This document shows, in pieces, positions 7,485 to 16,843 of a stretch of 48,101 nucleotides of DNA; within the stretch, counting starts at the first letter, position 1; each line of letters begins with the position of its first letter. The notes below the pieces were generated by a model, which saw only the letters and a list, made by a program, of their open reading frames with translations, had not been told where the DNA came from and did not search any database. Source of the stretch: Chloroherpetonaceae bacterium (GTDB lineage: Bacteria > Bacteroidota > Chlorobiia > Chlorobiales > Thermochlorobacteraceae). Position numbers and translations under genes: made by a program. The stretch covers positions 1 through 48,101 of the forward strand of contig JANWWA010000006.1 in assembly GCA_025056565.1 (NCBI GenBank), written 5' to 3'.

Positions 7485-9524
7485 CTACGGCGCGCTTCCC
7501 TGCTTGGCAGCAGCAGTTTCGCCAAGATACTTCTCAAACCACTCTACGTTGGACTGCATCACAATCTGCATCATTTTCGGTTCGTTTGGACCGTGCGGCT
7601 GGCGGGGTAGCTCCAGCATTCGCGTTGGAACGCCACGCATCTTGAGGGCACGATAAAACTCCATTCCTTGCGAAATCGGCACGCGTACATCTGCTGTGCC
7701 GTGCTGAATCATTGTGGGTGTTGTAACGTTCTTCACGTGCGTAATTGGCGAGTGCTTGTAGTACACCTCAGGCTGCTCCCAAAACGCACCACCAAAGTAG
7801 TCAGGGATAAAGTCAGGGATGTCGTTGGTGGTCATCATACTGACTAAGTTCGTAACGGGGGCACCAGCAGAAGCTGCCTTGAAGCGATTGGTCTGCGTTA
7901 CCACCCATGAGGTCATATAGCCACCATAACTCCACCCCATTACGCCCAGCCGATTGGGATCAGCAACACCCATCTCAATGACCTTGTCAACGCCAGCCAT
8001 CAAATCTTGGTAATCCATTCCGCCCCAGTCCTTGAAATTCGCACGTCGGAACGCTACCCCGTATCCTGACGAACCGCGTGGGTTGGGACGGAGAATCGCA
8101 TAACCTTTCGCCGAGAACGTTGCAATCGGGTAGATGCTTCGGCTGCCGTTAAAAGTCTGCTGGAACACACCAGCGGGACCCCCATGAATGTTAAGAATGA
8201 GCGGCACTTTCTTGCCTGGTGTGTAACCAACTGGGTAGGTCAGCAAGCCCTCAATTTCTTTACCGTCGCTGCTCTTCCAGCGAATTAGCTCAGTTTTGCC
8301 CACTGATGGCAGTTTCAGGTCGGCATTTGCCCGAGAAACTTGCTGCCCGTTAGCGGGTGAACTCAAGGAAGCCACCCACACTTCCTGCGGCGCATCAGAA
8401 GTCTGGCGCACCAGTGCTATCATCTTGCCAGCTGCGCCGATGCTTGGCGAGGTGTAAACTGCTGCTGGCAGCTTAACTTCTTCAATTTTGCTTGCACTGA
8501 CGTCGACCGCATACACCTGTGAGAGCGTACCTTTGGCTTCGCTAAAGTAGAGCCGCTTGCTGTCGGCTGACCAACCAATCAGATTCGGCTGCCCATCAAA
8601 TGAGGCTGGCATGCGCTTGGGTTCACCGCCAGTAGCAGGGGCGATGAGAATTGTGCGGTCTTGCGCCCAGCGAGGCGGCACATCACTGGCTAAGAAGGCA
8701 ACTGAACGACCATCGGGCGAGAACAAAGGGGCAGTTTCCGCAGCAGGCGTGTTGGCAAATACAGTAACCTTGCCTGTTTCGATTTCCACCACAGACAAGT
8801 CAGCTGTCACCCAGTCGTTGGGACTTGGCGACTTGGTGTGCGAGAAGACAATTCGCTTGCTATCAGGCGACCAGTCGAAGCCGCTCACCGAGCGCTCTTC
8901 TGTGGTGAGTTTCTTAGGCTCTCGCTTGCCACTTGCATCGGGCTGAACCGGCAGGAGATAAAGCCGTGAGAGCTTGACATTCTCGTCAACCCAGCGGTAG
9001 TCATTTTTGCCTTTCTCATTCTTCTCCTCCTCTTCGGTCTTGGGGTCTGGCATCGTGAAGGCAATGTAGCGACCGTCTGGTGACCACTCGAAGTCAGCAA
9101 TGCTTCCCTTGACATCGGTGAGAGGCTCGGCTTCCCCGCCGCTCAGGCGTAAGAGGTAAAGGTTGTTTTTGTTATCCTTTCGGTTTGAGAGAAAAGCAAT
9201 CGCTTTCCCGTCAGGTGACCACTTTGGATTAGTAGAAGACTTATCGCTAAACGTCAGTTGCCGTACCTCTTTGCCATCGCTGGTGGACAGCCAAATTTGC
9301 GTAAGGTATTCACTTTTGTCTGACGTCATGACGGCATCGGTGACGGTATAAACTACAAGCTTGCCGTCAGGTGAGACTTGCGGTGAGCTAACTGCTTTTA
9401 CTTTCATCTGCAGCTCGACCGACCAAGTGCTTGGTGCAGGCTGCGTCTGTGTTGCCTGTTGTCCCCAGCTACTTGCGGCGATACCCAGCCACAAGAGAAG
9501 TGCAGGAAAAGTAATTCGACTCAT
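7485..9524 (-). CDS. S9 family peptidase (prolyl oligopeptidase/acylaminoacyl peptidase type), exported
   Basis: Secreted or periplasmic serine peptidase, 679 residues. It begins with a signal peptide (hydrophobic LLLWLGIAASSWGQQ, predicted cleavage near residue 21). A beta-propeller made of WD40-like PD40 repeats follows, with at least five copies of SPDG/SPDS motifs (for example SPDGKLVVYT, SPDGKAIAFL, SPDGRYIAFT). The C-terminal alpha/beta hydrolase has catalytic Ser532 in GWSYGGY, Asp612 in GTADVRVP and His644 in RQPHGP. An AGGAGG box lies 10 nt upstream of the start. The likely role is degradation of short peptides; exact specificity (dipeptidyl or acylaminoacyl) is not readable. It is a single-gene unit. 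Confidence 0.93.
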   Translation of the reverse strand: MSRITFPALLLWLGIAASSWGQQATQTQPAPSTWSVELQMKVKAVSSPQVSPDGKLVVYTVTDAVMTSDKSEYLTQIWLSTSDGKEVRQLTFSDKSSTNPKWSPDGKAIAFLSNRKDNKNNLYLLRLSGGEAEPLTDVKGSIADFEWSPDGRYIAFTMPDPKTEEEEKNEKGKNDYRWVDENVKLSRLYLLPVQPDASGKREPKKLTTEERSVSGFDWSPDSKRIVFSHTKSPSPNDWVTADLSVVEIETGKVTVFANTPAAETAPLFSPDGRSVAFLASDVPPRWAQDRTILIAPATGGEPKRMPASFDGQPNLIGWSADSKRLYFSEAKGTLSQVYAVDVSASKIEEVKLPAAVYTSPSIGAAGKMIALVRQTSDAPQEVWVASLSSPANGQQVSRANADLKLPSVGKTELIRWKSSDGKEIEGLLTYPVGYTPGKKVPLILNIHGGPAGVFQQTFNGSRSIYPIATFSAKGYAILRPNPRGSSGYGVAFRRANFKDWGGMDYQDLMAGVDKVIEMGVADPNRLGVMGWSYGGYMTSWVVTQTNRFKAASAGAPVTNLVSMMTTNDIPDFIPDYFGGAFWEQPEVYYKHSPITHVKNVTTPTMIQHGTADVRVPISQGMEFYRALKMRGVPTRMLELPRQPHGPNEPKMMQIVMQSNVEWFEKYLGETAAAKQGSAP

Positions 9525-9672
9525 ATTTAATTTGCCTCCTGTGTTAAGCTTTGAGTAAGGGGAAAATATGAACTCTGACGAAAAATCAGTAAGCGTTTCT
9601 TAGGCACTATGCCCTAAGACAGGGGGAAGCTTACGCCTGTAAGTCCAGTCACCAGCGGAAGCAAAAGGGGCT

Positions 9673-10326
9673 TTAAAACCTTGACACCATCAGCTCTGCT
9701 TTTTCAATAGCAGCTTTAGCAAATGTCCAGATGAACGCTATGGCTTTTCTGCTGTTTAAGATTTCGGCACCACTAGTGGAGGGTGAAAACTCCTTGATAC
9801 CATACTTTTCGCAGATGTCTTTAGCTTCCTCACGAAGCATTTCTTCCTTGTCCTTAGACGGATACTTCGTATGCATTTGGCGATTCCAAAGATCTAAAGC
9901 ATCAGCGTAGGCTTCTACTGCAAATTGCAGCTCGCGCTTCAGCTCTGAGCTAATGTCTTGACGCAATGCCTCGTCTACACTTGCTTTCAAGTCAATCATA
10001 CGCGTGCTGTATGCCTGAAAGGTGATTCCGACCTCAGTTGCCGCTTGCATTTTGCGCAGCTCTTTCATTGCTATAAGCACGCTTTCTGGTAGCTTCTTTG
10101 GCGGCACAATAGAGTCACGCTTTGGAGTAGGCGGATTTGCCGAAAACTCCCAGCGACCATTCGGATACAAAATCACGATGCGCCCATCCTGCGCAGTAGC
10201 AGTCATCGGTGCGTCAATGAGCCTGCTCTTCTTTGGTGGCTTTCCCTTCGATTTCGGCTTCTCAGCTTGTGCGAATGCAGGGTAGGTGATAAGAAGTGAA
10301 AGAGTTGCTGTGAGTAGTAGTTTCAT
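9673..10326 (-). CDS. Exported protein of unknown function
   Basis: A 217-residue protein with a clear signal peptide (MKLLLTATLSLLITYPAFAQA). Next come a lysine-rich stretch and the segment TAQDGRIVILYPNGRWEFS, a short beta-hairpin pattern (DG-x-x-V-x-L-x-x-NGRWEF) that recurs in secreted Bacteroidetes proteins. The remainder is mostly alpha-helical and charged, with no catalytic motif I recognise. A copy of the dispersed 18-bp repeat (10344-10360) lies 17 bp upstream of its start codon, inside its probable leader. The nuo terminator at 10400-10428 separates it from the upstream operon, so it needs its own promoter between about 10330 and 10400. Confidence 0.6.
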   Translation of the reverse strand: MKLLLTATLSLLITYPAFAQAEKPKSKGKPPKKSRLIDAPMTATAQDGRIVILYPNGRWEFSANPPTPKRDSIVPPKKLPESVLIAMKELRKMQAATEVGITFQAYSTRMIDLKASVDEALRQDISSELKRELQFAVEAYADALDLWNRQMHTKYPSKDKEEMLREEAKDICEKYGIKEFSPSTSGAEILNSRKAIAFIWTFAKAAIEKAELMVSRF

Positions 10327-10343
10327 TTTTTTTGGTATTTAAA

Positions 10344-10360
10344 TTGCAATAACAGAATTT
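10344..10360 (+). repeat. Dispersed 18-bp repeat, copy 2
   Basis: TTGCAATAACAGAATTT, a 17-of-18 match to the dispersed repeat. It sits in the leader of the minus-strand exported-protein gene. Other copies are at 4846-4863 (opposite strand), 22325-22342 and 28576-28593. Confidence 0.8.
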
Positions 10361-10399
10361 AGTAACCGAACTTTGCGTTTGTGAAATTAGAATAAGCCC

Positions 10400-10428
10400 A
10401 AAAAAGAAGGCGGACTGAGGTCCGCCTT
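10400..10428 (-). terminator. Intrinsic terminator of the nuo operon
   Basis: Inverted repeat AAGGCGGAC (10407-10415) and GTCCGCCTT (10420-10428) with a 4-nt loop. Read on the minus strand it is followed by CTTTTTT. It lies 26 bp beyond the nuoN stop codon and is a textbook Rho-independent terminator for the complex I operon. Confidence 0.9.
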
Positions 10429-10454
10429 GCGTTCTACCTTTTCGGCACTTCCTA

Positions 10455-11972
10455 TTAGCGCAGTAGCATTGCTCCCAAAATACCGACTGAGTTTTTCGCC
10501 AAGTTTGCAAGCGGCGTAAAGAAAAGCCCCAGTACTACGGTCAAGACTGCCAGCAGGGCGACCATTGCATTTGACCACGCCCCTACGCTTAACTCCGATG
10601 TATTGCCGCTCTCTGACTCGCGCAAGTACATATTGAGCGGAATCTTGAAGTAGTAATAGAGCGAAATCACGCTAGTCAAAATGCCAACCAGTGCCAAGCC
10701 CAAATAAAGCGTCCCCTTTTCCAAGAGCGCAGCAAAAATCATAAACTTCCCTACAAACCCCACAGTTGGCGGCAATCCCGTCAGCGAGACGAGGAAAATG
10801 GTCAGTGCCGCTGCTGCCAGTGGCATTCGCTTCGCCAGCCCTTTGTAGTCATTGACATCGTCACTCCCAATTTTGTTTGAGATAAGCACCGTTACAAAAA
10901 ACGCGCCGACATTCATCACCGTGTAAGCAACAAGGTAGAACATTACGGCTTGCGTGCCAAGGTCGTCAGCGACCAAGACCCCCAGTAGCAGGTAACCTGC
11001 GTGCGCTACGGAGGAATACGCCAGTAGCCGTTTCACGCTGGTTTGCCAGATTGCAACCACATTTCCCAGAATCATTGAGACCAGCGCAAAGATGGAGAGC
11101 ATGGTGACCCAATCTATGCCAATCATGCCCTCCCCTGTCCCAGTTGGTACGGTTACGCGGAAAAAGCGAATCAGCATCGCAAAGCCAGCTGCCTTCGAAC
11201 CGACGGAGAGAAATGCGGTTACGGGCGTCGGCGCTCCTTCATACACATCAGGTGACCAGAAGTGGAACGGCACTGCACCGATTTTGTAGCCAAAGCCCGC
11301 CATAATTAGCAGCGCCGCCAGCAGCAGCGTGACACCGTCGACAGGATTGTTCACCAAGAACTCGTTGATTTTGAAAATGTTCGTATGCCCCGTTAAGCCG
11401 TAGAGAATTGAAATACCATAAATCATTACGCCTGACGACACCGCACCGTAGATGATGTATTTCAGCGAGGCTTCTGAGGAGCGCACTTGTCCTTTGAGGT
11501 AGCCTGTCAGAATGTAGGAAGAAATGCTGACCAATTCCAGCGACAGGAACATCATCAGCATATCAGTGGCTGACGCCATCAGGAACATTCCCAACACCAT
11601 TGCGACCAAAATCGCGTAGTATTCGCCTAAGCTTCGTGTTTTTGGCTCATTGAGTTCTTCAGAGTCCATTGAGATGAGCACGGCTAAAATGCCTGCACCT
11701 AAGAAGAGATACTTAAAGAAAATCGCAAATGGGTCAATTGCAATCATTCCGAAGAACTTTTGCTCTGCTGGAAAAGCCTGCTGCTGATAGACGAAGAATC
11801 CCGTAATGAGCATTCCTGCTATAGCCAGAGCTGGAATCAACAAGCGATTGCCTTTGGTTATCACATCTACCAGCACCAGCAAAAGAAAGAGAATTGAGAG
11901 TACAAGCTCAGGCACAAAAGCCGATACGCTTGCTTGCAGTGCTTCGGATATGGTCTTGATGTCAAACGACAT
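10455..11972 (-). CDS. nuoN: NADH-quinone oxidoreductase subunit N
   Basis: Antiporter-like membrane subunit of complex I, 505 residues with about 14 transmembrane helices. The proton-translocation signature is visible as FGYKIGAVPFHFWSPDVYEGAPTPVTAFLS (about 230-260), with the conserved Lys in the KIGAVPFHFW segment, and further along as LAYSSVAHAGY. It is the last gene of the operon, 59 bp after nuoM, and is followed by a strong terminator. Length and motif order are normal for NuoN/NdhB. Confidence 0.96.
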   Translation of the reverse strand: MSFDIKTISEALQASVSAFVPELVLSILFLLLVLVDVITKGNRLLIPALAIAGMLITGFFVYQQQAFPAEQKFFGMIAIDPFAIFFKYLFLGAGILAVLISMDSEELNEPKTRSLGEYYAILVAMVLGMFLMASATDMLMMFLSLELVSISSYILTGYLKGQVRSSEASLKYIIYGAVSSGVMIYGISILYGLTGHTNIFKINEFLVNNPVDGVTLLLAALLIMAGFGYKIGAVPFHFWSPDVYEGAPTPVTAFLSVGSKAAGFAMLIRFFRVTVPTGTGEGMIGIDWVTMLSIFALVSMILGNVVAIWQTSVKRLLAYSSVAHAGYLLLGVLVADDLGTQAVMFYLVAYTVMNVGAFFVTVLISNKIGSDDVNDYKGLAKRMPLAAAALTIFLVSLTGLPPTVGFVGKFMIFAALLEKGTLYLGLALVGILTSVISLYYYFKIPLNMYLRESESGNTSELSVGAWSNAMVALLAVLTVVLGLFFTPLANLAKNSVGILGAMLLR

Positions 11973-12031
11973 ATTTTGGTTGCGTTAAAGTTTGAATTTC
12001 ACTTTTAGCAAACTGCTCCTCACACCCTACA

Positions 12032-13660
12032 CTACTTCAATAGCGCAGTGCCCACGCTCTGCACGGTCGGTGCTAAAATCTCCACAATTTTATTCATACT
12101 CGGCATCATTAGGTCAGTCAGCAGCGAGGGATAAACCCCCAAGATGACCACAATAGCAGTCAGTGGCGCCATCATTGCCACTTCCCTACCGTCTAAATCC
12201 ACTTTCCCTGCCCAGTCGTGGAAATGGGCGTGTTCATGTCCATGCTCCCCTTTTACTTCGTAGGCAGCATCAGGCTTGCGCTTACCGAAATAGACACGCT
12301 GCAGCGCCCAGAGTAGATAACCTGCACTAAGCAAAATACCCAGCGTCGAGACCACCGCCACTGGGCGCGTTAGCTCCGCACGGAACGCGCCCAAGAAGAC
12401 AAACGATTCAGCAATAAACCCTGACAGTCCCGGCATACCTAGCGACGCCATAAACGTCGTAATCACAAAACCAGTGTAGACAGGCATATAGCTTGCCAGT
12501 CCACCAAAGCGATCAATATCGCGTGTGTGTGCACGGTCGTAAATCACGCCTACCAGCAAGAACAGGAGCGGTGTCAGAATGCCGTGACTAAACATCTGCA
12601 TCATTGCCCCCGTCATTCCTTCTGTGGTGACTGATGCAATACCCAAAAGCACAAAGCCCATGTGCGACACGGATGAATACGCCACCATTTTCTTTAAGTC
12701 CTTCTGCGCAATCGCACACAGTGCCCCATAGATGATGTTAATTGCCCCCAGCACGGCGATTGAATACGCCAATGCTCCAAAGATTTCAGGGAAGATGGGA
12801 AAGTTAACACGCAGAAAACCGTAGCCGCCCAGTTTCAGCAAAATTCCACCCAGAATGACTGACATCGGTGTAGGTGCCTCCACGTGTGCATCAGGTAGCC
12901 ATGTATGGAATGGGAACACCGGCACTTTTATCGCAAACGCCAGAAATAGACCAATAAACGCCAGATATCGCATCGTTGTGCCGCTGCCACCAAAGATGCT
13001 ATCTGGGAGGAAGTTGTTTGGGTTAGACATAGCAACCATGTTAAAGGTATGCTTGCCTGTCTCAGGGTCAATCACACTAAAGTAAAGCCCAATTCCGACA
13101 AGCAGCATAAAGACCGAGCCAAAGAGCGTGTAGAGGAAGAATTTAATAGCCGCATATTCACGATTTGGTCCGCCCCAGATGCCAATGAGGAAATACATTG
13201 GCACCAGCAGCATCTCCCAGAAGATGTAGAAGAGAAAGAAATCCAGCGCCACAAAGCTGCCCACCATCGCCGTTGACAGCACATTGTAGAGCAGAAAGTA
13301 GCCTTTGACGGATTTCTCTATCGTCCAGCTTGAAATGACGCCAATAGCTGAGACCACTACGGTCAAAATCACCATCGTGATGGAAAGCCCATCGACACCC
13401 AAGAAATAATCCACATGGAATGAGAAATTGCCAAGTTGCAGGTCAATCCACTTCACTTTCTCGACAAACTGGAATGCCTGCGGGTCGTTGATGCCTGCTT
13501 TGGAGTAATCGTAATTTTTCCAAATCCAGAGCGACAGCGCAACCTGCCCCAGTGCCGCAACCAGCGTAATAATGCGAATGAGCTGTTTTTGCGTGGCGGG
13601 CAGAAAGAGGATAATTGTCGCCGCCACCATTGGCAAAAAGGTAATGAGCGTCAGTTCCAT
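12032..13660 (-). CDS. nuoM: NADH-quinone oxidoreductase subunit M
   Basis: Antiporter-like proton-pumping subunit, 542 residues with about 14 membrane helices. The core signature FAIKVPVFPFHTWLPDAHVEAPTPMSVILGG is present with the conserved Lys, and KKMVAYSSVSHMGFV marks the second conserved block. A histidine-rich segment (GEHGHEHAHFHDW) sits in a loop before the C-terminal helices; it is unusual for NuoM and is matched by similar stretches in NuoL. The gene lies 37 bp after nuoL and 59 bp before nuoN. Confidence 0.96.
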   Translation of the reverse strand: MELTLITFLPMVAATIILFLPATQKQLIRIITLVAALGQVALSLWIWKNYDYSKAGINDPQAFQFVEKVKWIDLQLGNFSFHVDYFLGVDGLSITMVILTVVVSAIGVISSWTIEKSVKGYFLLYNVLSTAMVGSFVALDFFLFYIFWEMLLVPMYFLIGIWGGPNREYAAIKFFLYTLFGSVFMLLVGIGLYFSVIDPETGKHTFNMVAMSNPNNFLPDSIFGGSGTTMRYLAFIGLFLAFAIKVPVFPFHTWLPDAHVEAPTPMSVILGGILLKLGGYGFLRVNFPIFPEIFGALAYSIAVLGAINIIYGALCAIAQKDLKKMVAYSSVSHMGFVLLGIASVTTEGMTGAMMQMFSHGILTPLLFLLVGVIYDRAHTRDIDRFGGLASYMPVYTGFVITTFMASLGMPGLSGFIAESFVFLGAFRAELTRPVAVVSTLGILLSAGYLLWALQRVYFGKRKPDAAYEVKGEHGHEHAHFHDWAGKVDLDGREVAMMAPLTAIVVILGVYPSLLTDLMMPSMNKIVEILAPTVQSVGTALLK

Positions 13661-13697
13661 ATCTTCTGAATGCGTTTATGGCGTTTCTGAACTTCGT

Positions 13698-15815
13698 TTA
13701 CTGCCTTAGTGCAAAGACGAAATAGGTCATCATTGCCAGCAAAGCAATTACGATGTAGGTCTGCACTCTTCCAGTTTGCAGTTTGCGCAGCACGATACCG
13801 AAGATCTGCACCATCATTCCTGCAAGATTCACTATACCATCCACCACATTCTTATCCAGCAATCCATTCAAGTTGGAGAATGACTTGCCGAAACTGGCAC
13901 CACCGCTTACAATCACACCTTCGGGCACTAGGTTGTTGAACCATGTCATAGCTTTGCTTAGGAACTCAAATGGCGCGCCAACTGCCTCCATCCCTTTGTG
14001 ATAGACCAGCGTTGCCAGCAGCAAGCCGATGAGAGCCAGTGAAATGGAGAGCGTTACCGCTGTGCTGTGTGCCTCGTGCGCAGCGTGCTCGAGCTTCGCC
14101 TGACGCGACTCACCGTGCGCAGCCTTATGCGACTCTGAATGGTCAGCACTTTGCTGCGGCGTGCCTTCATTGAAGCTAACTGCCTTGAAGACTGACTCAC
14201 TTACTCGCTGTGCTTCTGGCTGAGTGGTTTTCTCGAACTTAACTAGCGTCTCTGGCGTCTTAATGAGGCTCAAAAACCAGCCATTTTCGGCAGAAAAAGG
14301 ATTCGGTGAGAAGACAAACCAGAGTGAAAACAACGCTAGCACCACCAGCGGCGCAGTCATCACCCAAGAGGACTCATGAATTTCGCCCTGATGCTCGCTA
14401 TGTCCATGGTGATGCTCATCGTGCGCCGAAGCGGGCTTCTTATGTGCACGATTTTCACCGAAAAAGACCATAAACCACTGACGCCCCATGTAAAATGGAG
14501 TCAACAGAGCAGCACCGAACCCCAAAATCGGCACAATTGCCCAGGCTCCGCCTTCCACACTTGCAAAGCCTAGCGCGCCTGCCAAGATTGCATCTTTGCT
14601 CAGAAAGCCAGTGAAAAGGGGAATACCAGAAAGCGCAAAGAGGCAAATTGTAAAGGTTGCAAATGTAATTGGCATTTTTTGCCGCAAGCCTCCCATATAG
14701 CGCATATCTTGTTCATGATGTGCAGCATGAATCACAGAGCCTGACCCAAGAAAGAGACCTGCCTTGAAGAAAGCGTGCGTAACGAGGTGGAAAAAGGCCG
14801 CTGCAAATGCCCCTACGCCCATTCCCATCACCATGTAGCCAAGCTGCGAGAGTGTTGAGTAGGCTAGCACGCGCTTAATGTCATTTTGTGTGATGGCAAT
14901 TGTGGCAGCAAAGAACGCCGTGACCGCACCGATAATCGCAATAACATGGAGCGCATCCACAGTGAGAATGACAAAGACACGCGCCAGTAGATAAACGCCT
15001 GCAGCCACCATTGTTGCAGCATGAATGAGAGCTGAAACAGGTGTCGGACCTTCCATCGCATCTGGCAGCCATGTGTGCAGTGGAAACTGCGCGGACTTGC
15101 CTACACAGCCCATAAAGAGCAGTATCCCTGCGGCGGTCAGCCAGCCTTCTGAGAGTGTCCACTTCCCTGCCTCTACGGCACTGTAAATCTCAGTGTAATT
15201 GAATGTCTTAAACTGCGAGTAGAGAATCAGAATTCCGAGCCAGAAACCAATGTCCCCTACGCGGTTGAGAAAGAAGGCTTTATTCTGTGCATTCGTCGCC
15301 GAATCGCGCTCAAAATAAAAGCCAATTAGCAGGTATGACGAGAGTCCAACCAGTTCCCAGAAACAGTAAATCGCATAGAAGTTATCGACCAGCACAATGC
15401 CCAGCATTGAGAAGGTAAAGATGCCCAGATAGCCGAAGTATCGCCCGTAGCGTGGCTCACCTTCCATATAACCCATGGAAAAGACATGGACAAGGAAGCT
15501 AATGCCCGTAACGACCACCAGCATAATTGCGGTGAGGTTATCGAGCAAGATGCCCAGTTTGAATTTCAGTTCGCCTAAGCCGGGCACATTGCCGAAATCC
15601 ACCCAAGTAAAGTGCCACTCGAGGCGATAGTTCGGATTCCATTGTCCGATGACCTGTGCTGCCACATACAGCGACAGCACCAGTGACAGACCTACCACGC
15701 CAGAGGCTATGAAATCACCCTGACGTGGCAACCTACCCGAAAAGAAAATCTGCACCGCAAATGAAAGGAGCGGCAAAAGCAAGATGTAAATGCAAAGTTG
15801 AATCAGCGGATCCAT
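13698..15815 (-). CDS. nuoL: NADH-quinone oxidoreductase subunit L
   Basis: Largest antiporter-like complex I subunit, 705 residues, with 15-16 membrane helices and the C-terminal lateral helix expected of NuoL. Conserved segments include the FWELVGLSSYLLIGFYF region and FPLHTWLPDAMEGPTPVSALIHAATMV with the proton-channel residues. The ATG at 15815 (MDPLIQLC) is preferred over a TTG three codons upstream. Two histidine-rich polar stretches (HDEHHHGHSEHQGEIH and a later one near SESHKAAHGES) lie in the loop region before the lateral helix and make the protein somewhat longer than usual. Gene order nuoK-L-M-N is standard. Confidence 0.96.
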   Translation of the reverse strand: MDPLIQLCIYILLLPLLSFAVQIFFSGRLPRQGDFIASGVVGLSLVLSLYVAAQVIGQWNPNYRLEWHFTWVDFGNVPGLGELKFKLGILLDNLTAIMLVVVTGISFLVHVFSMGYMEGEPRYGRYFGYLGIFTFSMLGIVLVDNFYAIYCFWELVGLSSYLLIGFYFERDSATNAQNKAFFLNRVGDIGFWLGILILYSQFKTFNYTEIYSAVEAGKWTLSEGWLTAAGILLFMGCVGKSAQFPLHTWLPDAMEGPTPVSALIHAATMVAAGVYLLARVFVILTVDALHVIAIIGAVTAFFAATIAITQNDIKRVLAYSTLSQLGYMVMGMGVGAFAAAFFHLVTHAFFKAGLFLGSGSVIHAAHHEQDMRYMGGLRQKMPITFATFTICLFALSGIPLFTGFLSKDAILAGALGFASVEGGAWAIVPILGFGAALLTPFYMGRQWFMVFFGENRAHKKPASAHDEHHHGHSEHQGEIHESSWVMTAPLVVLALFSLWFVFSPNPFSAENGWFLSLIKTPETLVKFEKTTQPEAQRVSESVFKAVSFNEGTPQQSADHSESHKAAHGESRQAKLEHAAHEAHSTAVTLSISLALIGLLLATLVYHKGMEAVGAPFEFLSKAMTWFNNLVPEGVIVSGGASFGKSFSNLNGLLDKNVVDGIVNLAGMMVQIFGIVLRKLQTGRVQTYIVIALLAMMTYFVFALRQ

Positions 15816-15863
15816 TGCGTTCAAGATTTGGTGTTAGGTTTTCCCTCTGTTTCCCTTCAACTC

Positions 15864-16172
15864 CTACTCGCGCATTGTGTCAATTTCACTTAAATCCACA
15901 GTGCGGAAGGTTGCATAGATATTCAGCACAATTGCGAGCGCAATTGCAGCTTCCGCCGCTGCCAGCACGATGACAAAAATGCTGAACATAATGCCATTCA
16001 TCGTGCCAGTGTATTTAGAGAAAGCGATGAGATTCAAGTTTGCAGCGTTTAAAATCAGCTCCACGCCCATCAAGGCGACCACTGCATTCTTGCGTGTCAT
16101 TACGCCGAATAGTCCCAGTGAAAACAGAATCGCCGAGAGCACGAGATAGTGACTGAGTCCAATTTCAGGCAT
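15864..16172 (-). CDS. nuoK: NADH-quinone oxidoreductase subunit K
   Basis: Small membrane subunit of complex I, 102 residues with three helices. It carries the conserved glutamates of the proton path in LMGVELILNAANLNLIAFS and AAAEAAIALAIVL. I start it at the ATG at 16172 (MPEIGLSHYLVLS), which matches the usual NuoK N-terminus. The longer TTG-initiated frame (to 16196) would overlap the region just after the nuoJ stop. It lies 25 bp after nuoJ. Confidence 0.95.
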   Translation of the reverse strand: MPEIGLSHYLVLSAILFSLGLFGVMTRKNAVVALMGVELILNAANLNLIAFSKYTGTMNGIMFSIFVIVLAAAEAAIALAIVLNIYATFRTVDLSEIDTMRE

Positions 16173-16197
16173 CTTATAGTGCAGATTGGGTTTCAAG

Positions 16198-16734
16198 TTA
16201 ATTTTCCAAACGACGGATCATTTCGGTAATCTTTGTGCGGTCGGGACGCGCAATGTAGGCTGCTCCCATTAGTGCCACTAGCAAAAGAATAGAGACAATT
16301 TCAAAGGGCAAGACATAGTTTGACATTGTCTCGTAGCCAATTAGCTCGACGACTGAACCTGTACGCGGTGTGGTTTCCACCCATTTTGCACGATAGAGAA
16401 AGGCATAAAGAATCGCTGCCAAGATGCTGAGCATGACCACCAGCCCGGGCACAAAGTTGAGCACATCAGTACGCAACTTCTCCTGCGTGATTTTATTTGT
16501 CAGCATCACGCCAAAGAGCAGTAGCACCAAAATGCCGCCCACATACACCACCACTTGCGTAACAGCAATGAAATCCGCATTCAGAAACACATACATCGCC
16601 GCTACGCCAAAGAGTGTAAAGAGCAAGGAAAACGCTGAGTAAATGATATTTTTTGAGAACACTACAAACACACCTGATACCACTATGATTGTCGCAAAGA
16701 GGTAAAAAATCACTTGATAGGTTAAGTCTTGCAT
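16198..16734 (-). CDS. nuoJ: NADH-quinone oxidoreductase subunit J
   Basis: Membrane subunit of complex I, 178 residues with five predicted helices. Conserved segments SAFSLLFTLFGVAAMYVFLNADFIAVTQV and VYVGGILVLLLFGVML match the NuoJ family, including the pi-bulge region of the third helix. The ATG at 16734 gives a normal N-terminus. It is separated from nuoI by 109 bp, with no gene seen in that gap. Confidence 0.95.
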   Translation of the reverse strand: MQDLTYQVIFYLFATIIVVSGVFVVFSKNIIYSAFSLLFTLFGVAAMYVFLNADFIAVTQVVVYVGGILVLLLFGVMLTNKITQEKLRTDVLNFVPGLVVMLSILAAILYAFLYRAKWVETTPRTGSVVELIGYETMSNYVLPFEIVSILLLVALMGAAYIARPDRTKITEMIRRLEN

Positions 16735-16843
16735 CGTCTTCCAGTTTTATGCGTTGACAGAGGTAAAGTTTTTCTTTCACTTGTGTTCGCTTCTTGCCAA
16801 CTGCTTGGCATCTCTTTGCTGAGAGAGATGCCAAGCACAAGTT

